From Kineobactrum salinum (GTDB lineage Bacteria; Pseudomonadota; Gammaproteobacteria; Pseudomonadales; Halieaceae), in NCBI RefSeq assembly GCF_010669285.1, contig NZ_CP048711.1, positions 4,216,001 to 4,280,000 of the forward strand: a stretch of DNA of 64,000 nucleotides. Direction: 5' to 3'. The position numbers and the translations under genes are program-made. Positions 29,879 through 40,110 of this stretch are shown here, one piece after another; the first letter of the stretch is position 1; each line of letters begins with the position of its first letter. The notes under the pieces are model-generated. The model saw nothing but the letters and a program-made list of their open reading frames with translations, searched no databases and was not told the origin of the DNA.

Positions 29879-31542
29879 CAGAGGCTGCTGCCAAGCTCGG
29901 TCTACTCTCTGCTGAGGAGCTGGAGCGGCGGGATAACGACCCGGAAGTCCTGAAAGAGATCCGGCGTGACCGGAAGGATCGGTTGGCCTTCGGCAAGCGG
30001 CTCAGGGAGCAGGAGGAGGCCGAGCGGCAGGCGCTGCAGGACCGGCCGGCCGAGCTGGCCCGCCGGGAGCTGGCCCGACGCGCCCTGTGCCAACAGAACT
30101 TCCTGCCGTTCGTGATGCGGTTCAGCCCTGAGTATGACCCGGGTTGGGTGCATAAGGACATTTGCCGGAGGTTGGAGCAGTTCAGCGAGGACGTGGCGGA
30201 CCGCCTGTCACCGCGGCTGCTCCTGACCATGCCGCCCCGGCACGGTAAAAGTGAGCTGACCAGCAAGAAGTTCCCGGCGTGGCACCTGGGCAAGTTCCCC
30301 AAGCACGAGGTCATGGCGACGTCCTACTCGGGTTCGCTGTCGATGGGCTTTAGCCGGATCAACCGGGAGATCCTGCGGGACCCGGCATACCACGTGCTCT
30401 TTGAGACGCGCCTGAGCCACGACAGCCAGGGCGCGGAGGCGTGGACCACGACCGAAGGGGGTGGGTATACGTCCGCCGGCGTCGGGGGTGCGATCACAGG
30501 TAAAGGGGCACATGTCCTGGTGATCGACGACCCGGTCAAAAACCGGGAGGACGCCGAGAGTGAGGCGTCGCGCGAGAACACCTGGAACTGGTACACCTCG
30601 ACCGCCTACACCCGCCTGGCGCCCGGCGGCGGCGTCCTGGTGATCTTGACGCGCTGGCACGATGACGACCTCGCCGGCCGGCTGATAACGGCCATGGGCG
30701 AGGGCGCAGACCAGTGGGAGATCGTGAACTACCCCGCTGAGGCGAAAGAGGACGAACCGTACCGCAAGAAGGGTATGGCGCTGCACCCGGCCCGGTACGA
30801 CACCAAGGCCCTGCGCCGCATCCAGAAGATGATCGGCCCGCGAGATTGGGCAGCGCTCTACCAGCAGGACCCGGTGCCCGAGGAGGGCGCGTACTTCAAC
30901 CGGGACAACATCGTCTGGTACGACTACGACGACCCGGTCTCCCTGCCGCCGGCCGACACCATGGTCGAGTACAGCGCCTGGGACTTGGCCATCGGCCAGC
31001 GGCAAGAGAACGACTTCAGTGTCGGCGGCGTCGTGTCGGTTGACCAGCATAGCCGCCTCTGGGTGCGGGACGTGTGGCGCGGGCACTGGGGCGCCAAGGA
31101 CCTCTGCACCAAGATCCTGGACCTGCACGTGAAGTGGCGCTGCAACATGTACGGGATCGAGAAGGGGATGATTGAGATGTCGATCGGCCCGTTCCTGGAG
31201 GAGATGAAAAAAGAGCGAAAGCTGTGGGACTTCTATTACCACGAGCTGAAACCAGGCAAGCAGGACAAGGTGGCCCGGGCACGCGCCATCCAGGGCATGT
31301 TCGAGAGTGGCAAGGTCCATATCCCCTACAACGCGCCGTGGACCGATGCCTTCGTCAACGAGCTGTTGCGCTTCCCTACCGGGGTCAACGATGACCAGGT
31401 CGATTTCATTGCCTGGATTGGGATGATGCTGATGGTCATGGCGCCGGCCACGCTGATCAAAAAGAAGAAGCCCAGCTGGCGGGACAAATTAGCGAAGTTC
31501 AAGGTGAACGACACCACCGCAAAAAGCGCCATGAGCGCATAA
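29875..31542 (+). CDS. terL: terminase large subunit (ATPase and nuclease)
   Basis: 555 residues. Walker A PPRHGKSE at about 120-127, Walker B VLVIDDPVKN at about 214-223, coupling motif in VILTRWHDDD, and the RNase-H-like nuclease domain begins at SAWDLAIGQ (about 365) with further acidic residues (EKGMIEMSIG; DDQVDFIAW near the end). It cuts concatemeric DNA and pumps it through the portal. GTG start. It is the best marker gene for placing the phage phylogenetically. Confidence 0.93.
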   Translation: MTEAAAKLGLLSAEELERRDNDPEVLKEIRRDRKDRLAFGKRLREQEEAERQALQDRPAELARRELARRALCQQNFLPFVMRFSPEYDPGWVHKDICRRLEQFSEDVADRLSPRLLLTMPPRHGKSELTSKKFPAWHLGKFPKHEVMATSYSGSLSMGFSRINREILRDPAYHVLFETRLSHDSQGAEAWTTTEGGGYTSAGVGGAITGKGAHVLVIDDPVKNREDAESEASRENTWNWYTSTAYTRLAPGGGVLVILTRWHDDDLAGRLITAMGEGADQWEIVNYPAEAKEDEPYRKKGMALHPARYDTKALRRIQKMIGPRDWAALYQQDPVPEEGAYFNRDNIVWYDYDDPVSLPPADTMVEYSAWDLAIGQRQENDFSVGGVVSVDQHSRLWVRDVWRGHWGAKDLCTKILDLHVKWRCNMYGIEKGMIEMSIGPFLEEMKKERKLWDFYYHELKPGKQDKVARARAIQGMFESGKVHIPYNAPWTDAFVNELLRFPTGVNDDQVDFIAWIGMMLMVMAPATLIKKKKPSWRDKLAKFKVNDTTAKSAMSA

Positions 31543-31553
31543 AGGAGAACGGT

Positions 31554-31745
31554 ATGAACTACTACAAAACAGGCACGCGGTTGACAGTGGAGACGGCCAG
31601 CAACGGCTACCTGGTGGCCACTGAGAAAGGGCGCTTCGTCGTGGAGTCCCTGGAGAAGCTGGTGGCTCTGATCCTGTCAACCACGACCAACCAGGCTGAG
31701 GTGGATCGGCTGCAGGGCCAGGACGACAAGGAGGACAACTCATGA
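31554..31745 (+). CDS. hypothetical protein, 63 aa
   Basis: ATG with a strong AAAGGAG site. Beta-rich first half (GTRLTVETASNGYLVATEKG) and a helical acidic end (LEKLVALILS). Conserved in position between terminase and portal in related phages, without known function. Confidence 0.65.
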   Translation: MNYYKTGTRLTVETASNGYLVATEKGRFVVESLEKLVALILSTTTNQAEVDRLQGQDDKEDNS

Positions 31746-32077
31746 GCCTGGGCGGGACGTTGGTCCGCTGGCTGCGGAGCCTGTCCGAAGGGACCTACCA
31801 GCATCGCAGCAGGGCGGAGTTGGTTGCCGCGGGAGAGGATGGGGACCAGCCATGGTTCGCTACCGGTGAGGCACCCCCGACCACGGTCTTGACGCCTTTC
31901 GGTGAGGCCCGGGCAGTGATGCAGGAAGGGTTGGCCCAGGACCCAGACCTCCGACATAGCTACGTAGCCAATATCGCCATGCGCATGTACGACCGCTCGC
32001 AAGAGCTGAATATCTCCGACCCCAGCGACTGCAATGAGCTGGCGGACGACCTGATCACCCTCATATTCGAGACTTGA
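31742..32077 (+). CDS. hypothetical protein, 111 aa
   Basis: ATGA overlap with the upstream stop. A basic N-terminus (LVRWLRSLSEGTYQHRSR) and a helical C-terminus (NELADDLITLIFE). Not recognised; position before the portal suggests a minor head protein. Confidence 0.6.
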   Translation: MSLGGTLVRWLRSLSEGTYQHRSRAELVAAGEDGDQPWFATGEAPPTTVLTPFGEARAVMQEGLAQDPDLRHSYVANIAMRMYDRSQELNISDPSDCNELADDLITLIFET

Positions 32078-32079
32078 AA

Positions 32080-34230
32080 ATGACAGAACGCGGCGTACCG
32101 GAAGACAGGGCTGAGGCCACGGTTCCCAAAATTCAGCGGGAGGAACAGAGCGCGCTGGAGGAATGGGACCGGTATGTGCGCGCGAAGGATCTAGGCCATG
32201 AGAAGTACATGGCCCGGGCGCGCAAGCAGGACGACTTCTACCGCGGCGAGCAGTGGGACCCGGCCGACAAGGCGAAGCTGGACAAGCAGGGCAAACCTGC
32301 GCTCACGATCAACCAGGTCTTCCCGACGATCAACGCGATCCTGGGGGAGCAGATCACCCGCCGCGCCGACCTACGCTTCAAGCCGGCGAAGGATGGCAGC
32401 GAGGAAGTGGCCACGGTCATCAGCAAAGTCATCATGCAGATCCTGTACGAGAATGACTTTGACAGTAAGGAGTCGGAGGCGTTTGCAGACGGGATCATCG
32501 AAGAGCGCGGATACTACGACATCCGCATGGAGTTCGACGAGAACCTGCAGGGTAGCGCCACCATCACGGTCGAAGACCCGAAGGATGTGATTCCAGACCC
32601 CTATGGAAAGGACTACGACCCGGCGACCTGGCAGGAGGTCACCAAGACCCGCTGGTGGTCGCTGGACGAGGTCGAGCTTGAGTACGGCAAGGAGCAGCGG
32701 AACAAGGTCGAGCACATTGCCCGCAACGAACGCACCCGAGGTGAGGACTCGTTTCGATACGAGACTTCCTTTTCTGACGATGACGCAGCGGCCAACAGTC
32801 ACGCGGAGTGGTGGGGCACCAAAGCTGCGAACCGCCAGGTCCGCTCTGTCCGAGTAATCGAGCGCCAGTTCTACCAGAACACGTTGGTGTACTACTTCGT
32901 AGACCCGGCAACGGGCGACAGCAAGAAGGCGCCTCCGGGCTGGAACCGGGAACAGCGGCGCGCGTTCGCATCCAAGACCAAGCTGTTCCTGCACCAGAAA
33001 CAGGAGAGACGTATCCGGTGGCGCGTGTCGGTGGACAAGGTCCTGCTGCACGATGATTGGTCACCTTACAACACCTTCACGATCATCCCGTATTTCGCGT
33101 TCTTCCGTCGCGGCCGGACCATGAGCGCGGTGACGAACCTCATCAGCCCCCAGGAGAACCTGAACAAGTTGTCCAGCCAGGAGCTGCACATCGTGAACTC
33201 CACCGCCAACAGCGGCTGGATCACGGAGGTTGGGTCCCTGTCGAATATGACGGCAGAGGAGCTGGCGAGCAAAGGCGCGGAGACCGGACTGGTCATCGAG
33301 AAGAACGCTGGCCGCGAGAGCCCGGAGAAGATCAAACCCAACACGGTACCGTCCGGGATTGACCGTATAAGCCAGAAGGCCCACAACAACATCCGCCAGA
33401 TCTCAGGCATCAACGACGGGATGCTGGGGCTTGAGTCGGCCGAGGTGTCGGGCGTAGCGCTGGCGTCCAAGGAGAAGCGCGCGCAGATCCAGATCCAGGT
33501 CCCGATGGAGAACCTGGCGCGCACCCGCAAGCTGGTCGCCAGAAAATTGCTGGAGCTACTGCAGCAGTTCTACACCGAACCTCGGCTGATGAAGATCACG
33601 CGGCCGATGCCCAAGCCCGGCGAGTCGGAGGTCGAGGAGGTGGAGATCAACACGCCCTCGCCGGAGGGACACATTATCAACGATATCACCGTCGGCAAGT
33701 ACGAGGTGGTGGTGTCGAGCCAGCCGAGCCGCGACACCTTCAACGATAGCCAGTTTGCCGAGGCAATGAGTCTCGTGGAGATCGGTATCCCGATCCCGCC
33801 CGACCGGATCATCGAATACTCGAACCTGGCAGACAAGCACGCCCTGGCTGAGGAAGTGCGCGCTATGACTGGTCGCGGCGAGCCGACCGAAGAAGAACTG
33901 GCACTCCAGCAGCAGATCCAGCAGATGGAACTGATGACCATGCAGCTGAATCTGGCGAAGCTGGAAGGCGAGGCCATGAAGGTCCGCGCCGAAGCGCAGA
34001 AGCTGCTGGCAGAGAGCGGGGCGATCCCGGTCGAGCTGGAGCTACAGATGGTCGAGCTGGAAGCGGACATCCAGAAAGAGCGCGAAGGCTTCGAGGTCCG
34101 CAAAGAACTGGCCCTGACCAACGCGCGCAACCAGCTCGAAAAAGTCTTGATGCAGGCGAAAGCCAAGCAGCTTGAGCAAACCACCGCGGCGGCGCTCGCG
34201 CCCCGCACCCCCGTAAGACCACAACGATAG
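32080..34230 (+). CDS. portal protein
   Basis: 716 residues from the ATG at 32080. The N-terminal part with [19 protein letters not shown] and [21 protein letters not shown] is a portal hallmark of P22-type and related podovirus portals, and [15 protein letters not shown] and [20 protein letters not shown] fall in the clip/stem region. From about 590 a long helical barrel ([20 protein letters not shown]) runs to the C-terminus, as in P22. Located straight after terminase and before the scaffold and capsid. Confidence 0.9.
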   Translation: MTERGVPEDRAEATVPKIQREEQSALEEWDRYVRAKDLGHEKYMARARKQDDFYRGEQWDPADKAKLDKQGKPALTINQVFPTINAILGEQITRRADLRFKPAKDGSEEVATVISKVIMQILYENDFDSKESEAFADGIIEERGYYDIRMEFDENLQGSATITVEDPKDVIPDPYGKDYDPATWQEVTKTRWWSLDEVELEYGKEQRNKVEHIARNERTRGEDSFRYETSFSDDDAAANSHAEWWGTKAANRQVRSVRVIERQFYQNTLVYYFVDPATGDSKKAPPGWNREQRRAFASKTKLFLHQKQERRIRWRVSVDKVLLHDDWSPYNTFTIIPYFAFFRRGRTMSAVTNLISPQENLNKLSSQELHIVNSTANSGWITEVGSLSNMTAEELASKGAETGLVIEKNAGRESPEKIKPNTVPSGIDRISQKAHNNIRQISGINDGMLGLESAEVSGVALASKEKRAQIQIQVPMENLARTRKLVARKLLELLQQFYTEPRLMKITRPMPKPGESEVEEVEINTPSPEGHIINDITVGKYEVVVSSQPSRDTFNDSQFAEAMSLVEIGIPIPPDRIIEYSNLADKHALAEEVRAMTGRGEPTEEELALQQQIQQMELMTMQLNLAKLEGEAMKVRAEAQKLLAESGAIPVELELQMVELEADIQKEREGFEVRKELALTNARNQLEKVLMQAKAKQLEQTTAAALAPRTPVRPQR

Positions 34231-34240
34231 AGGAACCACC

Positions 34241-35376
<1,136 letters not shown>

Positions 35377-35381
35377 GAATG

Positions 35382-35430
35382 GAGCGGTGGGACCGCTCGC
35401 CCTAAGTTCTTTGGGGCGGGCGTTTTTTCT
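35382..35430 (+). terminator. intrinsic terminator after the scaffold gene
   Basis: A perfect hairpin GAGCGGT-GGG-ACCGCTC (35,382-35,398) overlaps a second stem CGCCC/GGGCG (35,398-35,422) followed by six T. It would reset transcription before the capsid gene, which has its own operator and promoter region. Confidence 0.75.
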
Positions 35431-35459
35431 TTAGCAGATACAATGAGCTATGCCTTAAT

Positions 35460-35474
35460 ATAGGTGATACCTAT
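35460..35474. promoter_or_regulatory. operator palindrome, copy 8, before the major capsid gene
   Basis: ATAGGT-GAT-ACCTAT in the full 17-bp form. The right half gives TATATC as a possible -10. A 185-bp leader (35,475-35,659) separates it from the capsid ATG and shows no gene; such long leaders are common before capsid genes. Confidence 0.8.
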
Positions 35475-35659
35475 ATCGTGCTCTTCCGGTTGGAGCCTAA
35501 ACAACTGAGATCGAGACAACCTCTGCGTTAGTGAGGACCCCTCCGGCCGGGGCATGGCTGAGATCGGCGGCCCACACGACAGATGGGACGGTTCAAGGTA
35601 AGCCCCGAGAGTGCTGCCGCAAGTAGTTATCGAATCGTCAACAAGTGAGGTAGGCCACA

Positions 35660-36817
35660 ATGGCTGATACTAATTTTACCGAGCTGACCACTGAACGAAA
35701 AAAAGTGTGGTCACGCGACGTCTGGAAAATCGCACGCAACAACTCCTTCATGTTCAATTTCGTCGGCAACGACGAGAATGCTATGATCCAACGCATCACC
35801 GAGCTGACTAAAACCGAGCGCGGCGACCAGGCTGTTATCACGCTGATCCCCGATCTGGAAGAAGACGGCGTCGTGGGCGATGCGGACCTGGAAGGCAACG
35901 AGGAGGCGATCAAGGCATACGACCGAGTCATCACCATCGACATGCTGCGCCACGCCAACCGTTCCAAGGGCAAGATGTCTGAGCAGAAGTCCATCGTGAA
36001 CTTCCGCAAGACCTCGAAAAATGTCCTGGGCTACTGGCTGGGTGACCGCCTGGACCAGATGGCGTTCCTGACTATGTCGGGTATCCCATACACCCAGAAG
36101 AACAACGGCTCTTTGCGGACTGTGCGCGCCACTAACCTGAACCTTTCAGATCTGGCCTTCGCGTCCGACGTTACTGCACCGACCTCCGCACGTCACCTGC
36201 GCTGGGACTCTACTGCAGGTGCAGAGGGTGATCTGGCTGATGGCGACATCACCGCAGTGGTTGCCGGCGACACCCCCACATACCGCATGATGGTGCTGTC
36301 GAAGGCCTATGCCAAAGAGCAGTATATCAAGGGTATCCGCGGGCCGAACGGGCAGGAGATGTACCACTGCTTCGTGACCCCCACTGCCATGTCCAAACTG
36401 AAGCTGGACCCCGACTACATCGCGAACGTCCGCCACGCCTTCCAGCGCGGCGAGAAGAACCCGCTGTTTGCCGGCACCACCTCAGTGATGGCTGATGGCC
36501 TCATCATCCACGAGTACCGCCACGTGTATAACACCCGCGGCGCTACCACTGGTTCTTCGGCGAATGCGGGCGCTGCCGGCTACAAGTGGGGTGCGGACGC
36601 GGACGTGGTAGGCCAGCGGATGCTGATGTGTGGGGCGCAGGCCCTGGGCTTCTGCGACCTCGGCGCTCCTGACTGGAACGAAGAGTGGTTCGACTACAAG
36701 AACAAGGGCGGTATCTCGGTAGGCAAGATCTTCGGCTTCCTGAAGCCGGACTTCCACAGCCCCGTGAACGGCTCTGATCAGGATTTCAGCATCCTCTGTA
36801 TCGACACCGCGCAGTGA
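35660..36817 (+). CDS. major capsid protein, DUF4043/N4 gp56-type
   Basis: 385 residues. The N-terminus NFTELTTERKKVWSRDVWK and KTERGDQAVITLIPDLEEDGVVGDADLEGNEEAIKAYDRVITID fit the DUF4043 major capsid family, as do AMSKLKLDPDYIANVRHAF and the GVRML-like VGQRMLMCGAQALGF near the end. The fold is HK97-like. A leader with operator copy 8 and an intrinsic terminator on each side indicate separate, strong expression. Confidence 0.88.
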   Translation: MADTNFTELTTERKKVWSRDVWKIARNNSFMFNFVGNDENAMIQRITELTKTERGDQAVITLIPDLEEDGVVGDADLEGNEEAIKAYDRVITIDMLRHANRSKGKMSEQKSIVNFRKTSKNVLGYWLGDRLDQMAFLTMSGIPYTQKNNGSLRTVRATNLNLSDLAFASDVTAPTSARHLRWDSTAGAEGDLADGDITAVVAGDTPTYRMMVLSKAYAKEQYIKGIRGPNGQEMYHCFVTPTAMSKLKLDPDYIANVRHAFQRGEKNPLFAGTTSVMADGLIIHEYRHVYNTRGATTGSSANAGAAGYKWGADADVVGQRMLMCGAQALGFCDLGAPDWNEEWFDYKNKGGISVGKIFGFLKPDFHSPVNGSDQDFSILCIDTAQ

Positions 36818-36828
36818 TAGTGGTAGCG

Positions 36829-36853
36829 GCCCCGCCTTCGGGCGGGGTCTCTT
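36829..36853 (+). terminator. hairpin after the capsid gene (UUCG loop)
   Basis: CCCCGCC-TTCG-GGCGGGG, 7 bp with the very stable UUCG tetraloop, followed by TCTCTTC, 14 bp after the stop. Probably a partial terminator that lowers downstream expression relative to capsid. Confidence 0.72.
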
Positions 36854-36877
36854 CATCCTAACCGAATGGAGACCGAA

Positions 36878-37117
36878 ATGGCTCAAGAGAAACCTGCAGC
36901 AGCCCCTGACGCGGCTGCCCCCAAAGAAACATCCACCCCCGTTGTTGATAAAGACCGCGCACGCACGGTGACCTGTAAAGCGGACCTCCGGGTCGTGACA
37001 GACTCCTTGGGCGTATTCTGTCTCAAAGCAGGGGTACCACGGACACTGAATGCGAAGCTGGTTTATGCCGCACAAGGCGCAGCCGCTAAACAAGAAGTCG
37101 ACATCGAGATCAAGTAA
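36878..37117 (+). CDS. small capsid-associated protein, 79 aa
   Basis: Start at 36878, 6 bp after GGAG; an ATG at 36866 would be too close to the site. The first 25 residues are alanine/proline-rich; then a beta-rich domain (ARTVTCKADLRVVTDSLGVF, LNAKLVYAAQG, KQEVDIEIK). Possibly a capsid decoration or head-completion protein. The stop overlaps the next ATG (TAATG). Confidence 0.65.
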   Translation: MAQEKPAAAPDAAAPKETSTPVVDKDRARTVTCKADLRVVTDSLGVFCLKAGVPRTLNAKLVYAAQGAAAKQEVDIEIK

Positions 37118-37742
37118 TGCCTTTTCCGGCGTCAGCTGTTTTTTCACGTGTCCGCGACATCGTCCAAGACGTCGCGGGACCCGATGGACTGACCCGGAAC
37201 TTATTCGTTGGGTCAATGATGGCCTGCACGCCATGATGGAGATGAAGCCCCAGGCTTTCAGCGCCGTCGTGGCGGCACCACTGGTGGCTGGAGCCGAGCA
37301 AACGCTCGCCGCCGCACACTACCGCCTCTTAGACGTACCGGGCAGCGCGGTGACCCGGGTCGCCAAGAACCACCTGGACGCTGAAGATATGGGATGGGAA
37401 GGCGGTGAGGAATCCGCGACGCTATACCATTACTGCTACGACGAGAATACACCACGCATCTTCTACGTGTACCCGCCTGTGATCGCTGGCACCGAGCTGC
37501 GGATCACCGCAGCGGTATACCCAGACGAGGTGACTACTGATGAGAGCGAGATACCTCTCCCGGAGACGTACCTACCCACGATCGTGGACTACCTCTTGTT
37601 CCGGGCCTATGGGAAGCACAGCAAAGCCCAGGGTAACGAGCGCCGTAGCACGGAGGCGTTCACGCGCTTCGCAGGCGGTATGGGCGTAAAAGCGACCAAC
37701 CTGGGACAGACTTCACCGAACACTACAGAGGTAGGCAGCTGA
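37117..37742 (+). CDS. head-tail adaptor protein (DUF6682-like), one 1-base deletion
   Basis: Repaired length about 208 residues. The ATG at 37117 overlaps the preceding stop. A G3 run at 37,176-37,178 needs one more base to join SRVRDIVQDVAG to TRWTDPELIRWVNDGL, the typical opening of podovirus adaptor proteins, followed by AGAEQTLAAAHYRLLDV and PPVIAGTELRITAAVYPDE and IVDYLLFRAYGKHSK. These proteins attach under the portal. The alternative 230-aa reading from 37050 has a nonsense N-terminus. Confidence 0.8.
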
Positions 37743-38368
37743 TGGCTTTGGCCCAATACACGGAGCTATTCCCCGACATCCAGCCGGTAGTAATGGCCTG
37801 CCCTCGCCCGGCAATTGTGCGGGCGCTCCAAGCCGCAGGACAGGCCTTCTTCCAGGAATCGCAAGCCTACATCCACACGATCGACGAGCTGATGTACGGC
37901 GAGGACTACGAGGTCCTGGTCCATGACCTGCCGGAATACACGCGCCTCGTCGCGCCGCTGGAAGTCACCGCGGGCGGGCAGAACCCGTTGAAGACGACGA
38001 ACCCCCGCCTGTTGGCTATTGAGTACCGCGACTGGCGGGCAGAGAGGGCAGCCCTCCCGAGCTACGTCATGTTGGCGGACAACTCGATGGACACCCTGAT
38101 AGTCGCCCCGGCGCTGCGAGCCGGGAGCCAGGCGGTCAGCATCCTCGGCCGTGCGGCTATTAAGCCGACGCGCCGCGCCCCCGGGGTAGAGGAGTCGGTC
38201 CTGGATGAGTTTAGCGACGGCCTGGTGTTCGGCGCGCTCTCGAACCTGCTCGGACAGCCGGGGAAGGAATGGTCGGACGCTCGCAAGGCGGCGACGTATA
38301 CTCAGATGTTCTACGAGGAGATCGGCAAAGCGAAGAATCTGGCCCGCCGGGGAACACGTCCCGGTTGA
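37742..38368 (+). CDS. hypothetical head/tail structural protein, 208 aa
   Basis: ATG overlaps the adaptor stop. A helix IVRALQAAGQAFFQESQAY followed by a beta domain (EDYEVLVHDLPEYTRLVAP and DNSMDTLIVAPALRAG) and a helical C-terminus with GKEWSDARKAATYTQMFYEE. The layout (helix with F/W, beta, then L-x-x-x-x-G-K-x-W-S/T-x-x-x-x-A) is that of a phage head-to-tail or tail tube connector. Confidence 0.7.
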   Translation: MALAQYTELFPDIQPVVMACPRPAIVRALQAAGQAFFQESQAYIHTIDELMYGEDYEVLVHDLPEYTRLVAPLEVTAGGQNPLKTTNPRLLAIEYRDWRAERAALPSYVMLADNSMDTLIVAPALRAGSQAVSILGRAAIKPTRRAPGVEESVLDEFSDGLVFGALSNLLGQPGKEWSDARKAATYTQMFYEEIGKAKNLARRGTRPG

Positions 38369-38393
38369 TGTCCACCGGCTATGGAGGAATCTG

Positions 38394-38822
38394 ATGCTGG
38401 TGTTGAGGCGGGTAGAAACAGCTCACACCGCGGATGCGATCGACTTTGCAGCCATCTATATCGCGCGAGCGTTACAGCATGATGGGGGAGAGAATGACGT
38501 CGACGGAATCAGTGACGAGTTAGTGTCCGGGGGTCTCACGCTTTGGCTGATTATCGACGAAGAAGCGCGCATGGTGGTAGGTGCGGTCACGACCGGGTTC
38601 GTGCAATACCTGGAGAAAGTGACGATGGAGATCCGCACCCTCTCCACGATAGTGCCCAGAGAACAGTGGGTCCCTTTGTTCGACATACTGGTGGAGTGGG
38701 CGCACGGGCACGGATGCGCTGAGATTGAAATGACTGGACGGCCGGGATGGAAGAAAGTCCTTCCTGCCCTGGGTTTTGGAGAACGGTCTGTGACTATGGT
38801 CAAGGAGGTCCGCGGTGGCTAG
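38394..38822 (+). CDS. GNAT-like protein, 142 aa
   Basis: ATG at 38394 with an exact GGAGG site; the longer reading is rejected. TLWLIIDEEARMVVGAVTTG, VTMEIRTLSTIVPRE and a helix FDILVEWAHGHGCAEIEMTG followed by GWKKVLPALGF match the strand-helix order of an N-acetyltransferase fold near the acyl-CoA site, and similar proteins occur at this spot in T7-like and other podoviruses. Activity is not proven. Confidence 0.68.
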   Translation: MLVLRRVETAHTADAIDFAAIYIARALQHDGGENDVDGISDELVSGGLTLWLIIDEEARMVVGAVTTGFVQYLEKVTMEIRTLSTIVPREQWVPLFDILVEWAHGHGCAEIEMTGRPGWKKVLPALGFGERSVTMVKEVRGG

Positions 38823-39492
38823 CTCGCCCTCGAAACAGAAAGCCAGCGCGCAAGAGAAGCTCGCCGCCGAGACGGCAGTGAAGGACTTGAAGCGCCACGA
38901 AAAAGCGTTCAGGCCGATTGAACAGGCGGCTATCAAGGAGCTGACTAACGCCGACGCAGGCGCCCGTAGCGAAATGCTTTCTAGCCGAAGCAATGCTGAC
39001 CTGGAGGCGGCGTCAGCGGCCGCCAAGGAGAAGGGCTTCAGGCAGCTGACCGAGAAGACCGGCGCTTCCGGCGCGGCGCGGATGTCGCTGGCGAACAACG
39101 CTGCCCTCACGAGCGAAGAAAAAACCGGACTCAGAATCGCCGCTGATCAGGGCGCTCGTGACAGTATCGACGCGGACACGCTGAACGTGATCAAAACTGG
39201 ACGGGACACTGCGCGGGGCGCGCAGTCAGGGCTGACCCAGGCGGCTAGAGTGGCGAACAAAAACGCCTCGTCCAAGCTCCAGGCACAGGCAACGAAAGAC
39301 GCTGCGAAAGCAGAAGCGATCGGGGGCGTAGTCGGCGCCGGCGCTGCGCGTGGTTATGTTGAGTACGACCGAGCAACAGCGCGGAAGGGTGCCAAACTAG
39401 GCCCCGACCAATTCGGCCCTCCGCAAGGTTTTCGGGTTCCTGATGAAGAACTGTCTGGCTTTGGCACTTTTCTCCGTAAGAGGCTGACATGA
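38815..39492 (+). CDS. helical internal/structural protein, 225 aa
   Basis: GTG start overlapping the previous gene. Alanine- and lysine-rich, almost wholly helical, with heptad-like stretches (KQKASAQEKLAAETAVKDLK; SLANNAALTSEEKTGLRIAA). Ends in a basic GTFLRKRLT. It sits in the internal-virion-protein block. No enzyme motif. Confidence 0.65.
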   Translation: MASSPSKQKASAQEKLAAETAVKDLKRHEKAFRPIEQAAIKELTNADAGARSEMLSSRSNADLEAASAAAKEKGFRQLTEKTGASGAARMSLANNAALTSEEKTGLRIAADQGARDSIDADTLNVIKTGRDTARGAQSGLTQAARVANKNASSKLQAQATKDAAKAEAIGGVVGAGAARGYVEYDRATARKGAKLGPDQFGPPQGFRVPDEELSGFGTFLRKRLT

Positions 39493-40100
39493 TCTCTAAT
39501 GGAATGTTCACGGCGAGCAACGACCTGATGGAACGGATTACCGCCGGGACCAACCAGATTGGGACCGACGGTAGGCCTCCTGTTCGGTATGACGCGAACG
39601 ACCCAGAGGCCACCCTGGCCTCTGTCAGCAGGCGTCAACGTGAAAACTACGAAGAAGACTATATCCCGGTCGAGGACCGCGCCCTGGCATCGTTGCGGGA
39701 CATGTCCATCATCAACGATGCGAAGGAGCGAGTTGGGAAAGACAACTCGGTAGGGATCGGGAAGGCTCGTAGCTCGCGGGAAGCGGCACGCTATGGTTTC
39801 CGGCAGACCAAAGCCGAGAAGGAGACCCAGAACGTCGGCATGGCGCTGAACAAGGCCGCCGGCTCGGCGGACAACGTGAACAATGCGCGCCTGAACCAGT
39901 TTGACCGCAACGTGGGCTTCCGCAACGAGATGATCAACATCGGCCGGGGGGTGATGTCGGCGGGCAATGAAGGGATGGCCGAGGCGGCCAACTTGAAAAG
40001 CAACCGCGATAACGCCAACCGCCAGGCAGCTGCAGGGGCCAAAGCCCAGAATACACAAATGCTCGCGTCGATGGCCATGATGGCCGCGGTGATGATGTAG
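39489..40100 (+). CDS. helical internal/structural protein, 203 aa
   Basis: Overlaps the previous stop. Rich in Asn/Arg/Ala, with MALNKAAGSADNVNNARLNQ and a C-terminal AQNTQMLASMAMMAAVMM that could be an amphipathic membrane-active helix, as expected for podovirus ejection proteins. No enzyme motif recognised. Confidence 0.65.
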   Translation: MISNGMFTASNDLMERITAGTNQIGTDGRPPVRYDANDPEATLASVSRRQRENYEEDYIPVEDRALASLRDMSIINDAKERVGKDNSVGIGKARSSREAARYGFRQTKAEKETQNVGMALNKAAGSADNVNNARLNQFDRNVGFRNEMINIGRGVMSAGNEGMAEAANLKSNRDNANRQAAAGAKAQNTQMLASMAMMAAVMM

Positions 40101-40110
40101 GGAATCAGGT

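Noticed and set aside
30208-31320. 370-aa leftward ORF opposite terL
   Set aside because: The terminase reading carries Walker and nuclease motifs; this one is a shadow with no ribosome site.
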